This document shows positions 11,136 through 21,310 of a stretch of 64,000 nucleotides of DNA, piece by piece. Source of the stretch: Adiantum capillus-veneris (taxonomy: Eukaryota > Streptophyta > Polypodiopsida > Polypodiales > Pteridaceae); NCBI GenBank assembly GCA_014529385.2, contig CM043956.1, positions 84,557,721 to 84,621,720 on the forward strand. Reading direction: 5' to 3'. The notes under the pieces are model-generated. The model ran no database searches. It was not told the DNA's origin and saw only the letters and a list, made by a program, of their open reading frames with translations. The translations under genes and the position numbers were made by a program. Positions within the stretch are counted from its first letter, which is position 1, and each line of letters opens with the position of its first letter.

Positions 11136-11330
11136 TGAAGGAGTACGAGCGGAAGTGCGATGCGAGAGAGAGTGAGAGAAGAAGAGCACGACGATATGGT
11201 GAACTCGCTCTATTGTAATGTGTAGAGCATATTATTAGGTTCTTATTAGGTTTTCACAAAAGAATATGTGTACATACCTAGTGGGCCGCCCACTTACCTG
11301 GGCGACCACATTGGGCTTTATACCCCAACA
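11136..11330 (-). mobile_element. 5' LTR (195 bp) of the truncated copia
   Basis: Bounded by TGAAGGAG and CCCCAACA on the plus strand, giving TG...CA ends, and placed correctly relative to the primer site. On the minus strand a TATAAAG (11316-11322) lies only about nine bases from the outer end, so U3 is almost absent. No second LTR is present. The outer flank is the F1 leader, so this element inserted into F1. Confidence 0.85.
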
Positions 11331-11509
11331 CTTGCAACACATGCATGTAAATGTGTACATTGATAGGAAGATATTCTACCAGCAAAAGATTGTTTTCCTA
11401 TTTGGAGCAGAGATGCTTGATGAAATCCTTAGATCCCCACGTCCCATCATCTTGCCCCTTCTTGATTACTACCACTCTTTGATGTAAGCATCTTTATTCT
11501 ATTCTAGCC
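11331..11509 (+). pseudogene. Small conserved pre-gag protein, 5'-truncated copy (family F1, plus copy)
   Basis: From the copia boundary onward the frame encodes VNVYIDRKIFYQQKIVF, FGAEMLDEIL and PIILPLL, then slips by one base and ends SFDVSIFILF before TAG. It matches, residue by residue and with many silent third-base differences, the minus-strand frames at 43596-43811, 43300-43512 and 30567-30785. In each case the small frame lies shortly before gag; here the gag ATG is at 11626. The function is unknown and I recognise no family. The left end was removed by the copia insertion. Confidence 0.7.
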
Positions 11510-11635
11510 TTGTGCTGTTCATAGCTCCTGCTCAAGTTTTCCACCCATGTATAAACCTTTATGACTCACTAAGTCATTCCAAAAAAAAAAAAGGTTTGTG
11601 ATTGTCTGCTCATTGATTGACTATCATGGTAAGTG

Positions 11636-11640
11636 TCTCT
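11636..11640. repeat. Target-site duplication TCTCT, left copy
   Basis: Immediately precedes the TGTTATGG start of the left LTR at 11641. The same five bases follow the right LTR at 17857-17861. Confidence 0.88.
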
Positions 11641-12123
11641 TGTTATGGAATTGATATTTTACTTTTACTGTAGCTCACATATGGAAAAGGCTTGACCGAG
11701 CTAGGCTATTGCAAAAGGAAATTACATTTTATGTATATTTATTCAAGTGATGTTTTATGAGTTTTGGCCATTTATGACCGGCCGGCCAGTTTGTACTCAA
11801 TTTGACCATTTAAGAAATCTATAAATGAAATACGTGCAAGAGGGAAATGGTCACTCTTGCACGGGGGGAGATTGTACCCAGTCCTTGTGTCTTCTTCTCT
11901 CCTCTCCTCTCTTCTCTCTTTCCGTGCCGGCGTAGCACTCCGCTCTAGGAGGTGCGCCTACACGCGTTCTTTCACTCTCTCCCACTCTCTATCTCTCTTT
12001 GCTCGCGTGTACCGTCGATTATGTGCTCATGGATTCGCCAGGTATGGAGATGTGTCCGTTTTATGGCTTGTAGTATATTGTTTTCAGTATTTTGCAGGGT
12101 TCTCCACGCTCCCGTCTATAGTA
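11641..12123 (+). repeat. Left (5') LTR of the MYB/PPR element
   Basis: TGTTATGG...TAGTA, about 96% identical to the right LTR (whose end reads TAGCA). It contains GGCCGGCC near 11780, a TATA box, a hairpin and a CT-rich segment. A GT...AG stretch (about 12040-12096, donor GGTATGG, acceptor TTTTGCAG) could be a leader intron, but this is only a guess. Confidence 0.9.
11820..11862 (+). promoter_or_regulatory. LTR TATA box followed by a perfect 9-bp hairpin
   Basis: TATAAAT at 11820-11826 is followed 8 bases later by GTGCAAGAG (11834-11842), an 11-base loop and CTCTTGCAC (11854-11862). The hairpin sits where transcripts should begin and is unchanged in the other LTR. Confidence 0.65.
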
Positions 12124-12124
12124 G

Positions 12125-12136
12125 TGGTATCAGAGC
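12125..12136 (+). other. Primer-binding site of the MYB/PPR element
   Basis: TGGTATCAGAGC, one base after the left LTR; complementary to initiator tRNA-Met. Confidence 0.93.
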
Positions 12137-13019
12137 TAGCAAAACGTTTGCGATGATATGTACATCACCTCCCCAAAGAGAATCATGATAACGATCATAC
12201 CCTAGAGCTAAGCTTATTATTTTTGTAGTTTTTTTGGGAACAATTTTGTTTATCAAATTGACTGTTTATTTTTCTTTCTTAGTTTGGTCGTTATGTGGTT
12301 TAGTTAAGCAAGCCCACCTTGATCAATGGCTTAACTATATTTTATGAAGGATAGTTTGATTAGGATCCTAGTTCTAGTTAATAAGAGCATCATGATTTAG
12401 CAGGTGTGATGCATGCAACCAATTGCCTCTAAGAGCAATTTAAATGTAGTGGGATTCTGTATAGTTATTACGAGAATTTTAAACCAGTAGAACCATGTAT
12501 ATGTAATTGGTAAGAAAAAGATGTAGCATTAGAAATGTTATAACAAGAACCTAAAATAGGAGAAGGTTGCATGCTTTGAAAAAGAAAGAGGAGAAGAAAA
12601 AAAGTAGAGATTTGTGCGTCGTAGGGACAATTCCAAGAGACCCTGGAGAGATGCTCAAACGAGTCTCACAATCCAAGACAAATCATTTACTTAAGAGAAA
12701 TCTGATATGACCGAACCCCCACACCTTAGAAGGAGAGGGAAAACTTGAAGCATTTTCTTCCCTCGCTTTGGGCGCGATCAATTCTTCCATTGTGGGAACT
12801 GGCCCCAAGCGGAAACTTCTCAAAGAAAATAAAATAATAAAATAAAATAAATATATATATATGTATATATGAATCAACAGGCAGCAATCTGCATCTCCTC
12901 GTAGACGCCACCACCTTCAATGCCTAGAACCCATGATTTCTACACGGTCAACCACCCCCCTCTGTCGACTCGTCGGCCTCAGTCGTAGCAAACACCATCA
13001 GCAGGAGTAGAAACAGTGG
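12137..13019 (+). other. Interior of the MYB/PPR element, no gene seen
   Basis: AT-rich sequence with an (AT)n run near 12850. I recognise no gag or pol remnant and no host exon in it. Confidence 0.6.
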
Positions 13020-13193
13020 ATGGCGGCGGTTAGCAGTGACGGGCCCATGGTGGCCTTTGTCGAGAAACACTGCCAACTGCAATATACGACGCTTGCAAAG
13101 GAGCGGGGAGACCTACGGCAGATGGAGAGCATGAGCATCTACCTACCCAAGAGCGCTGAAGGAGTTAGCATAGCCAGAAACGTGGATAGCTAA
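13020..13193 (+). CDS. 57-codon open frame, possible captured exon
   Basis: It starts MAAVSSDGPMVAFVEK, stays open to a TAA at 13191 and is GC-richer than the flanking DNA. I do not recognise the protein. It could be another captured host segment in the same sense as the MYB and PPR pieces, or chance. Confidence 0.25.
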   Translation: MAAVSSDGPMVAFVEKHCQLQYTTLAKERGDLRQMESMSIYLPKSAEGVSIARNVDS

Positions 13194-13658
13194 GACCACA
13201 CTTTTTTTTTTTGGCCATGCATGGCCGGAGAGGCACCCACTGCCTTCCTCACGTGGCCATGCAACAATAATGCGGCCCACCCTCCTCAACCAACCAGCCG
13301 CTTTCATGCGGCTCTCACTTTTTTTTTCCCGCGTAATTGCACTATTGCCACTACAGTAATAGTCGCTCAAGCTTACTGTGACAATTGCCTGTCACAATCG
13401 CAAAACTTAGAAGGGCTACATGCAGCCGTTACACAAGAGAAACAACAACTAGTGAAACCTTTTTTCCCGCTTTCACTAACTCTTGCTATCACTCCTTTTA
13501 CGTGTAGCCAACTGTGGTGTAGGCACGAGAAACCCTCATATTCACAGAACGTGAGAGCAACTACTCACCTTTTCACTCTTGCCCACCACCCATGCTCGCA
13601 AGCAGCTGTACCCAACCAACCAACTCTCTCTCTTTTCTCCCTAACTCCAGCCTCCATA

Positions 13659-13796
<138 letters not shown>

Positions 13797-13837
13797 CATG
13801 CAATGCATTCTAGCCCAGTAGGGTTAGCTAGTTAGCC

Positions 13838-14180
13838 ATGGTGCGTTGTGAAAAGCAGGCTGGGCTGAAAAAGGGGCCATGGACACCGGAGGAGGACCGG
13901 AAGCTCACAAGCTACATTCATACGCCAGGGCATAGCAGTTGGAGAGTGTTGTCCAAGCAGGCTGGGCTAGCAAGGTGTGGCAAGAGCTGCTGACTGTGGT
14001 GGACTAACTACTTGCGGCCTGGCATCAAGCTTCGCTGCGGCAAAGGAGAACTCCATCATCCAGATCCCTGGCTGTTCTCAAAAACCAGGCCTTCAAGCTT
14101 CCATTTGTAACTAGGTACAGTGAGCGGTGGCCAACCCGGACATCCGTTATGGTGCATTGGCAATGGACTTCTCGCAAGAC
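13838..14180 (+). pseudogene. R2R3-MYB transcription factor fragment
   Basis: The frame begins [20 protein letters not shown] and runs through the R2 repeat: W at GPW, W at SSW, and GLARCGKSC followed by a TGA stop, LWWTNYLRPGIK. The stop and the following Trp stand where Arg codons are invariant, so both are explained by CGA to TGA and CGG to TGG. R3 survives only as scraps (ENSIIQI in another frame) before coding signal fades near 14180. R2R3-MYB genes usually have an intron between the RCGKSCRLRW and NYLRP segments. Here those segments are contiguous, which points to capture through a spliced RNA. It lies in the sense direction inside the element at 11641-17856. Confidence 0.85.
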
Positions 14181-14559
14181 AAGCGTGCAAGTTGAAACTT
14201 GAGCTAGATGCGGGAGACACCCCCGCCAACACTGAGCTCCTTTAGTCCTGTCAGGCTCTTACTCCCGGTCGGTATGCACATCCCCCTGCACACCTGCTGT
14301 AGATTCCATTCTCTAATTTTCTTGTCAAGATGTTATTATACATGATCTTATGAGGGGGAATTGCAGATGTTGAACATTAGGTCAACATCTTCCAAAAGCA
14401 ACCTCCTACAACAACAGTATGCGAAAGCGAGTGGCGCGCGAGATTATCTTCAATCCCTTGCCAGCATGCATCAAGCAAAAATATGTCACTGCTTCCATAT
14501 GCGTGCATGCTGTTATGGTAAGCTCATTCTGGAGCCAAAGTGAAGGCTCAATCCTTGCA

Positions 14560-15190
14560 GTTGTATCATCGCATGCAAGATCAAGCTCTTGTTAAGCCCA
14601 ACGCATATATTCTCATGTCTTTTGAAAGCTTGCAGAGGCTTGGGTGACCTACTTCAGGGTGCCCTTACACATTCTATTGCTACTATAGTAAGCCTTGGAG
14701 TCAAACATGGTTGTGGGGATTGCTCTTGTCGATCTTTACTGCAAGTATAACCACTTAAAAGAAGGATTTAGTGTGTTTGAAAACATCAAGGGTCGCAATG
14801 TCATTTCATGGAATGCATTGCTTACTATCTATGTGCAGAATTAAAAATGGCTTCCCACCCTTAGTCTTTATGATCGATTGAGAAAGGAGGGAGTGACGCC
14901 AGACCGTGTTACTTTATTGTGCATCATATATGAAAGTGTGTGGTAGTTTAGGCTCCACCGAAGGGTGCAAGCAAATAAAGGCGAGCGATCTTGTTTCTGT
15001 TGTTCTAATTGGCAATTCCCTAGTTGACATGTTTGCCACAAAGGGAAATTGAGGTTTTTAAAAGCTTGTGCATGCCCAATTGATTAGAGATGGACCTCTA
15101 TTAGATGGAATGTTAGGAAACACCCTTATGGATATGCATGCCAAATGTGTCAGCTCGAAGATAACCATGGGCTATTGTCCTTGTGGGGCT
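14560..15190 (+). pseudogene. PLS-type pentatricopeptide repeat (PPR) gene fragment
   Basis: Recognisable pieces occur in shifting frames: VGIALVDLYCKYNHLKEGFS near 14710, then GRNVISWNALLTIYVQN, LYDRLRKEGVTPDRVTLL near 14870 and LIRDGPLLDGMLGNTLMDMH near 15080. These match the alternating L, S and P motifs of plant PPR proteins, which bind organelle RNA for editing or processing. At least five stops and several shifts break it. PPR genes normally lack introns, so their absence says little. It lies in the same sense as the MYB piece and the LTRs. Confidence 0.75.
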
Positions 15191-15199
15191 TTGTTGGAT

Positions 15200-16750
15200 A
15201 TGTGCAACAATTCTTGGGCTCTCTCTCTGTTCTTTGTTCTTTTTGGTCTATCAACAATCTATGGATTGCAATCAGCGATATTCATTGTTATTAAGTTGTT
15301 ACTTTTTAGGCTTTAGAATCTACTACAATATTACCAATCAATTAGATGTCTACAAGCCTTGAGGAAGAGTTATTTAAAAATAAACCAGTAAATCAATAAA
15401 TAAAATGACTCCTTCTCACGTTGATGTTATAAATTGTTAGTATAGCATTTTTACCTTCTCATGGGTCCTGTTGGCTCTTAGTTATTTTGATACTTTCATG
15501 CCCTACATCGTAAACACCGTGAATAACCATAACGTGCTAGGGTCAAATTTTACCCTCAAGATACATTAGCCCATAATACTCTACCAATGATGACCATCGG
15601 TGAACTATGACTAGATATACTTTTAGCTACCAACACCCCAATTACATATTACTTGGATTATTAAGCAATTATCAAGCATAACCAAGAAAATCCCTCTCAC
15701 ATCATTATTTGCAAGATCTATTATCCCCATAATGGAAGTTTATACCCATTTGCAATGATGTAGTGTAATTAGCTTTTCACTTTGATTGCTCTACAAAATG
15801 TCTTACATGTTACATCATATGTCCGTCAAATTGTTGTTGCAAATTACTCAATATTGTTCCATTTATTTGCTTTTGTGCCACATCACTCCCAACGTTTCCA
15901 ATACTCCATCTCAGAGGACTACCCTTACTGATGAATACTTACCTTTATGCCCGAATTTGCAGCCGACTACTTTAAGAGACCTGCTTTTGCCCTATCCTAA
16001 CATTCATACATTTAGTGTGGCCTCACTTTCTCTGAAGACCGATATCCACTAGTCATAACAATCTTGCAAACCACCATGTCAATTTAGATCACACCTCTCT
16101 TATCTGCTCATTTGTACTTCAAGTTTTCTACTTTCATTCTCTTTTTTTGGCAAACAAACTTTGCATCAAATTTTTCTCTCATGGCGTTTCAAATGTTAAT
16201 GCATTTAATCTGTAATTATTAACGTCTTCTTAAATTTAACAAGCAATTGTTTTGAGTGCTTTGTTTTTTAGAAAAGTTATGCAGATAAATCTAACTATAG
16301 TGGTCTCACATCAAACTCCAGGTAAGACACTCCTTAATGCATTCTGATAATACCCCTCTTGAAACATTATTACAATGCCAGGTGCAACTTTCTATTATTT
16401 GTGCCTATTCCCACACACACACACATTGGTATATATATTTTCAAAAATACTATACTCTCCTGGTATGTACATCAAATACATTCCTCTTTTCATATTTCAT
16501 TTCTCGGCATTGTGTTCTAAGCTACATACTCAAAGACTACTAAGGTCATGACTTCTAATTGTAGTGAAAGGGAATTTTTACTGCGCTAATTTGTCTAAAA
16601 GGTATGCAGCTACTCATGTGAGCTAAGGTGCTTTGGGATACTAGAAATTTTTTTTGTAAATACTTTGTCACATAAGCATACTCCAATTTTCTGTCAAACA
16701 GGTAGTAGATGTTTTGTTTTTTATGCCTAGTCTAGTCCATTGGTCACATG
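15200..16750. other. AT-rich interior, no gene seen
   Basis: About 1.5 kb of AT-rich DNA inside the MYB/PPR element. I find no coding homology or retroelement motif. It could be captured intergenic or intron DNA. Confidence 0.55.
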
Positions 16751-16754
16751 CACA

Positions 16755-16954
16755 CAGATTCGCCGATTTAGGCAGTGTGTAGATACTCATCTTAGTGCAG
16801 ATCCGCCGATTTAGGCAGCACATTGATAAATTGCAGATTCATGATTTTTAAACTTATACCAAATGTAGATTCGCCGATCTAGGTAGCATTAGTGCAGATT
16901 CGCTGATTTACACAGCACATCTTATTGGTGTAGATTCGCCGATTTAGGCAACAC
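16755..16954 (+). repeat. Five dispersed copies of GATTCGCCGATTTAGGCA
   Basis: Copies begin near 16757, 16801, 16868, 16896 and 16931, each about 18-25 bp with one to five changes. Several units carry short complementary ends (GTGC...GCAC, GTGT...ACAC). The spacing is uneven, so this is a cluster of iterated motifs rather than a satellite. It sits about 400 bp before the right LTR. Confidence 0.85.
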
Positions 16955-16959
16955 CGATC

Positions 16960-17371
16960 ACAAAAGCATGCTGCAGTGGCTGGCCACCACTGTGACTGGT
17001 ATGATTTTGTCACCCGGGTATAGAAAATGAAAGATATTTTGAATTTGGATTTGGAATTGGCATATTATGATTTTCTGTTGCGATAGTATTTATGGAAGTG
17101 AACTTGAGATTGATGAGAATTGATTTATACAATGATGAGTGTGATCAACGATATCCTGATTCATCAGGGTATGACATATACTGCTTATTCTAGTGGTATG
17201 GGACACTAGAATAGGTAGTATGTGGATGACGACAGGCATAAGCTAATGTTATTTAGTTTCATATATTATGTGATGTTTTTGACACAACATACTAATCACT
17301 ATTTTTGACAAGTACTGTTTGCAGATTTTTATCTTCGCAACTGAGGACAGTTGCTTTCCAACGGAGAGGTA
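16960..17371 (+). other. Segment before the right LTR of the MYB/PPR element
   Basis: No coding signal. The last bases (CGGAGAGGTA, 17362-17371) are purine-rich and could be a weak polypurine tract, poorer than those of the other elements here. Confidence 0.45.
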
Positions 17372-17856
17372 TGTTATGGAATTGATATTTTACTTCTATT
17401 GTAGCTGACATGTGTAAAAGGCTTGACCGAGCTAGGCTATTTCAAAAGGAAATTACATTTTATGTATATTTATTCAAGTGCCCTTTTATGAGTTTTGGCC
17501 ATTTATGACCGGCCGGCCAGTTTGTACTCAATTTGACCATTTAAGAAATCTATAAATGAAATACGTGCAAGAGGGAAATGGTCACTCTTGCACGGGGGGA
17601 GATTGTACCCAGTGCTTGCGTCTTCTTCTCTCCTCTCCTCTCTTCTCTCTCTCTCCGTGCCGGCGTAGCACTCCGCTCTAGGAGGTGCGCCTACACGCGT
17701 TCTTTCACTCTCTCCCGCTCTCTATCTCTCTTTGCTCGCGTATACCGTCGATTATGTGCTCGTGGATTCACCAGGTATGGAGATGTGTTCGTTTTATGGC
17801 TTGTAGTATATTGTTTTCGGTATTTTGCAGGGTTCTCCACGCTCCCGTCTGTAGCA
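17372..17856 (+). repeat. Right (3') LTR of the MYB/PPR element
   Basis: TGTTATGG...TAGCA, the partner of 11641-12123. TATAAAT is at 17551-17557 and the conserved hairpin at 17565-17593. It is followed by the TCTCT duplication and then directly by gypsy gag. Confidence 0.9.
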
Positions 17857-17861
17857 TCTCT
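17857..17861. repeat. Target-site duplication TCTCT, right copy
   Basis: Matches 11636-11640; gag of the host element resumes at 17862. Confidence 0.88.
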
Positions 17862-20793
17862 TTGCCCACATTCAATGGCAAGAAGGGAGAAGACATCACC
17901 ACCGATTTTTTGAATAATTTTGACATCGCTTCTGTGGTTTTCAACAAGGATGACAACGCCTCACGATTACAAATTTTTCCTCTCTGATGAAAGTAGAGGG
18001 AAAGTCTTGGTACAATTCTTTGCCCCAAGCTACCAATTATGCATGGGACCTACTATGTGCTGCATTTGTGAAGAGGTTTAGTGGAGGCACAACCTCAGAA
18101 AAGTTATGGCAGTTGTTGACAGAGTTAAAGCAGGAAGGTCTACTAGAGTATGCCACTTATGAATCCAAGTTTGTGGATTTGTGGGAGCGATGGGTTGACT
18201 CACTGGAGGAAGGTGAAGGAGCACCTAATTTCCTAAAGAAATATTGTTTTATTGCTGGCATTTGGTCACCGCTTAAAGAGAAGGTGAAGGGGAGATTTCT
18301 TGCAACATATGAGTTGGCAATTGAAGTAGCCCACCTTAAAGACAAGAAGCTGCACATGCAAGCAAGAGTCAACGAGTCACCTTTATCAATCTTAGTCCGA
18401 CTAACTCCAGTGACTGCAACAGTCGCTCAGAGAACACAACCACAAGAGGCATCAAAAGAGCAGAAAGACATATTGAGTCGCACCACTACTCAGCTTGAGA
18501 ATCTATCTGTGCATTTGGTGCAACAAGGGCATGCATACAATCGCAATCAAGAGCAAAGGAGAGTACAATAAAGGAAAAAACAAGAATACCACTGCTACAA
18601 TTATGGGGAGGATGGCCATGGCATGTATTACTGCCCACACCCAAGGAGGCTGAATTTCAACAGAGGAGCCAAACAAAACCAGGCTTCATCACCGAGAGAA
18701 AGACCACCACCACCACCAAGGGCACCACAGCAAGCACTACCTGTGAAAATCCTACAAACACTCATTCAACCACATCCACCACCACCACCACAACCTCTCA
18801 TTCCACCCTTACCCCCACCACCGGTTGGTAATCAGGCAGTAAGTGTCATCAGCCTTGAAGTCAAGGGAAAGGAGAAAGTGGAGGAGGATATCAAGGGAGT
18901 GGAAAAAGGTAAGACCAAGTTCAAAGGAGTAGATACCATGGGGGTAAAGCGCGCTAGGCATGGTGAATCTTTCCAAAAGGAAGAAAAGATGAAAACTAAA
19001 GGGGAATCTAGCAAAACTCTGTCCAAGTCATGACGTAAAATTGACATTGTAGCTTTCTCTTTGGGTGAATATTCTAAACCATATGATTTGGCTCAAGATA
19101 GCTCTATGCAGGGCCCAAAGATCACAACTACTCCACTTAGCACCTAGGGTGAGGAGACAATGAACAAAGATGGTTAGCACAAGACTACCAAATCCAAAGA
19201 TAGCTGGGGCTATCTTTGGGAGGAATCTAGATGACATAATACCAATGATGGATGCTCACATCAAAGGGCAACACATCTCCAATATCTACATCGATGGTGG
19301 CGCACAAATATGTGTCATGAGTGAAAAAATGATGCACCGTTTGGGTTTAGAGGTGAGTCAGTCGACACCATGCCGAGCGAAAATGGCAAATAATGTAAAA
19401 ATTCAATGTGTTGGTGTTATAAATGTAGCTAGCATAAAGGCGTTCAACACCGAGGTAGATGTGTATACCTTTGTCATGCCACACAAAGGGGAGGGCTATC
19501 CTATCATTCTAGGGAGGCCTTGGCTTATGGCTATGAGAGCTAAGCAGGACTGGGACACCGGCATAATCCAAATGAAGGATGCCAAAGGGAAGCCAATACT
19601 TTATGACATGAAGACAGGTCGGCAATGCGACATGGATCTAGAAACCTCTATGGATGAGTTTTCTAGTGATGACTCTTGAACCACTTTAGAGGAGGAGTCA
19701 ACAGTGAGTAAAGAAAGAGACATTATCATTGAGGTGATGGGTGTCATTCTCAAGGACCCTAAGAAGATGGAGCAACTCGATTCCTCATCATCAAACCAAG
19801 GGGAGGCATTAGGTATACAACCTCTGGTAGAAGCAAGTAAGCTACATCAAATGTTCTCTAGTGAGTTGTGTGGGAAGGAGCGTGATGATTATATTTTGAT
19901 GCTAAGTAATTTTACCACATTGTTCATTGATGAATATGATAAAATCATTGGCATCACAGTAGTTCAACATCACATTAAGTTTAAGGAGGGAAGTAAACCT
20001 GTAGTGTAGAAGCTCAGGCGGCTAGGAGTAATTCAACAAGATTCCTTGCTCAAAGAGGTGAGAAAATTGCTAGAAGCAGGTTTCATCTATCCTGTTGAAG
20101 ACTTAGAGTGGGTTTGTTCAATGGTAGTCACACCAAAGAAGAATGGTAAGTGGAGGATTTGTGTTGATTACAAGCATCTTAATGCAGCCACAAAGAGGGA
20201 CCATTTTCCTCTTCCTTTCTAAGATGGGATTCTGAATGAGGTAGCAGGACATGACCGCTAAACGGTATTTGATGGCTACTCAGGCTACTTCCAAATTAGC
20301 ATCACTGAAGAAGATCAAAGGAAGACAACCTTCACCACACCATGGCGATGTTTTGCTTACAGAGTTATGCCTTTTGGTCTCACCAATGCTCCAACAACTT
20401 TTCAGCGCTACGTGACATTTGTTTTTCAGCCATTCTTTGGAAAATCAATCCGTGTTTTTATTAAGGACTTTTGTATCTATAGCTCCCACTCTCTTCATTT
20501 GGAGAAAGTTTATGAAGGTCTAGCTAGGCTACAAGCTTTGGGTGGCCAACTCAATATGTAGAAATTCCACATTGGTGAAAGCAAGGTTATTCTTCTTGGT
20601 CATGTGGTCTCTGCCAAGGGCATTGAAGCTGACCCAAGCAAGGTTCAAGCCTTGGTGGCTTTGACATCTCCCACCACAACAAAGGATTTGGTCTCTTTTC
20701 TTCAAAAGGTGAGGTATTTGAGTAGGTTCATTCACCTGCTCTCTCAACTGGTTCTCCCTCAACAAGTTACTCATCAAGAGATCTTCACTATTT
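17862..20793 (+). pseudogene. Family F1 gypsy gag-pol, plus copy, truncated in RT/RNase H
   Basis: Capsid homology (LPTFNGKKGEDI, then FVDLWERWVDSL) runs to about 18571. It is followed by a zinc knuckle whose second Cys has become Tyr (CYNYGEDGHGMYYC, near 18600), a Pro-rich linker, a protease with YIDGGAQ at its active site (about 19290-19320), and RT from about 20010. In RT the catalytic box reads FIKD instead of FIDD, so it is dead. Stops or shifts occur near 17975, 18569, 19031, 19677, 20007, 20221, 20260 and 20559. Homology ends near 20793, where 190 bp of unassigned DNA leads to a copia LTR. It is more decayed than the minus-strand copy. Confidence 0.87.
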
Positions 20794-20984
20794 TAGGGTT
20801 TATACCCACTTGAAATGGCACAATATAGACTATAAATACAATAGAATCTGGGTTTCAAGGCTTAACATTGGTTCTTTCTTCTCTAGGGTATAATACACTC
20901 TGCCATGGTATACTACATTTGGTTGTGGTAGCTTATTGGTTTTAGGCGTTGAAATTAAAAGACTATTTTTAGAATGGACTATAC

Positions 20985-21222
20985 TGTTGGAATTAGGGTT
21001 GCAAAGAAACGCACAGAGCTTGGAGAAGACAAAGGAAGCTCAAGACAAGCTCAAGACACACAATAGAGAGTGTATTACTTACCGTGGAATGGAAAGATAA
21101 ATAGCCCTAGAGTGATGGGTGTATATACAATGCACGAGGGAAAAAACCTCCTAAAGAGGGGAAAAATGCCCCGGTGATCCTAGTGTGTTCACACACATCA
21201 CTACCACATGTGTATGGTAACA
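20985..21222 (-). mobile_element. 3' LTR (238 bp) of a minus-strand copia
   Basis: Ends TGTTGG...TAACA on the plus strand. It lies next to a polypurine tract and just beyond the end of copia pol. The matching 5' LTR is missing because the element is cut near 24349. Confidence 0.8.
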
Positions 21223-21223
21223 A

Positions 21224-21233
21224 ATCCCCCCTG
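21224..21233 (-). other. Polypurine tract of the copia
   Basis: The minus strand reads CAGGGGGGAT, directly before the LTR start. Confidence 0.75.
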
Positions 21234-21310
21234 GAGTGATGCGATGAATGAGAGCTGGCACAGGAGTAAGGCATAGGAGTAAAGGGAAGTGTCATGCCCT
21301 GAGGACATGA

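Noticed and set aside
10266-11189. Small frames in the copia leader on both strands
   Set aside because: They overlap one another, show no homology and lie in an untranslated leader.
17578-17913. A 111-codon frame through the right LTR into gag
   Set aside because: It is an LTR shadow; the equivalent frame at 11857 shows the same sequence. Only the part after 17862 in the gag frame is real.
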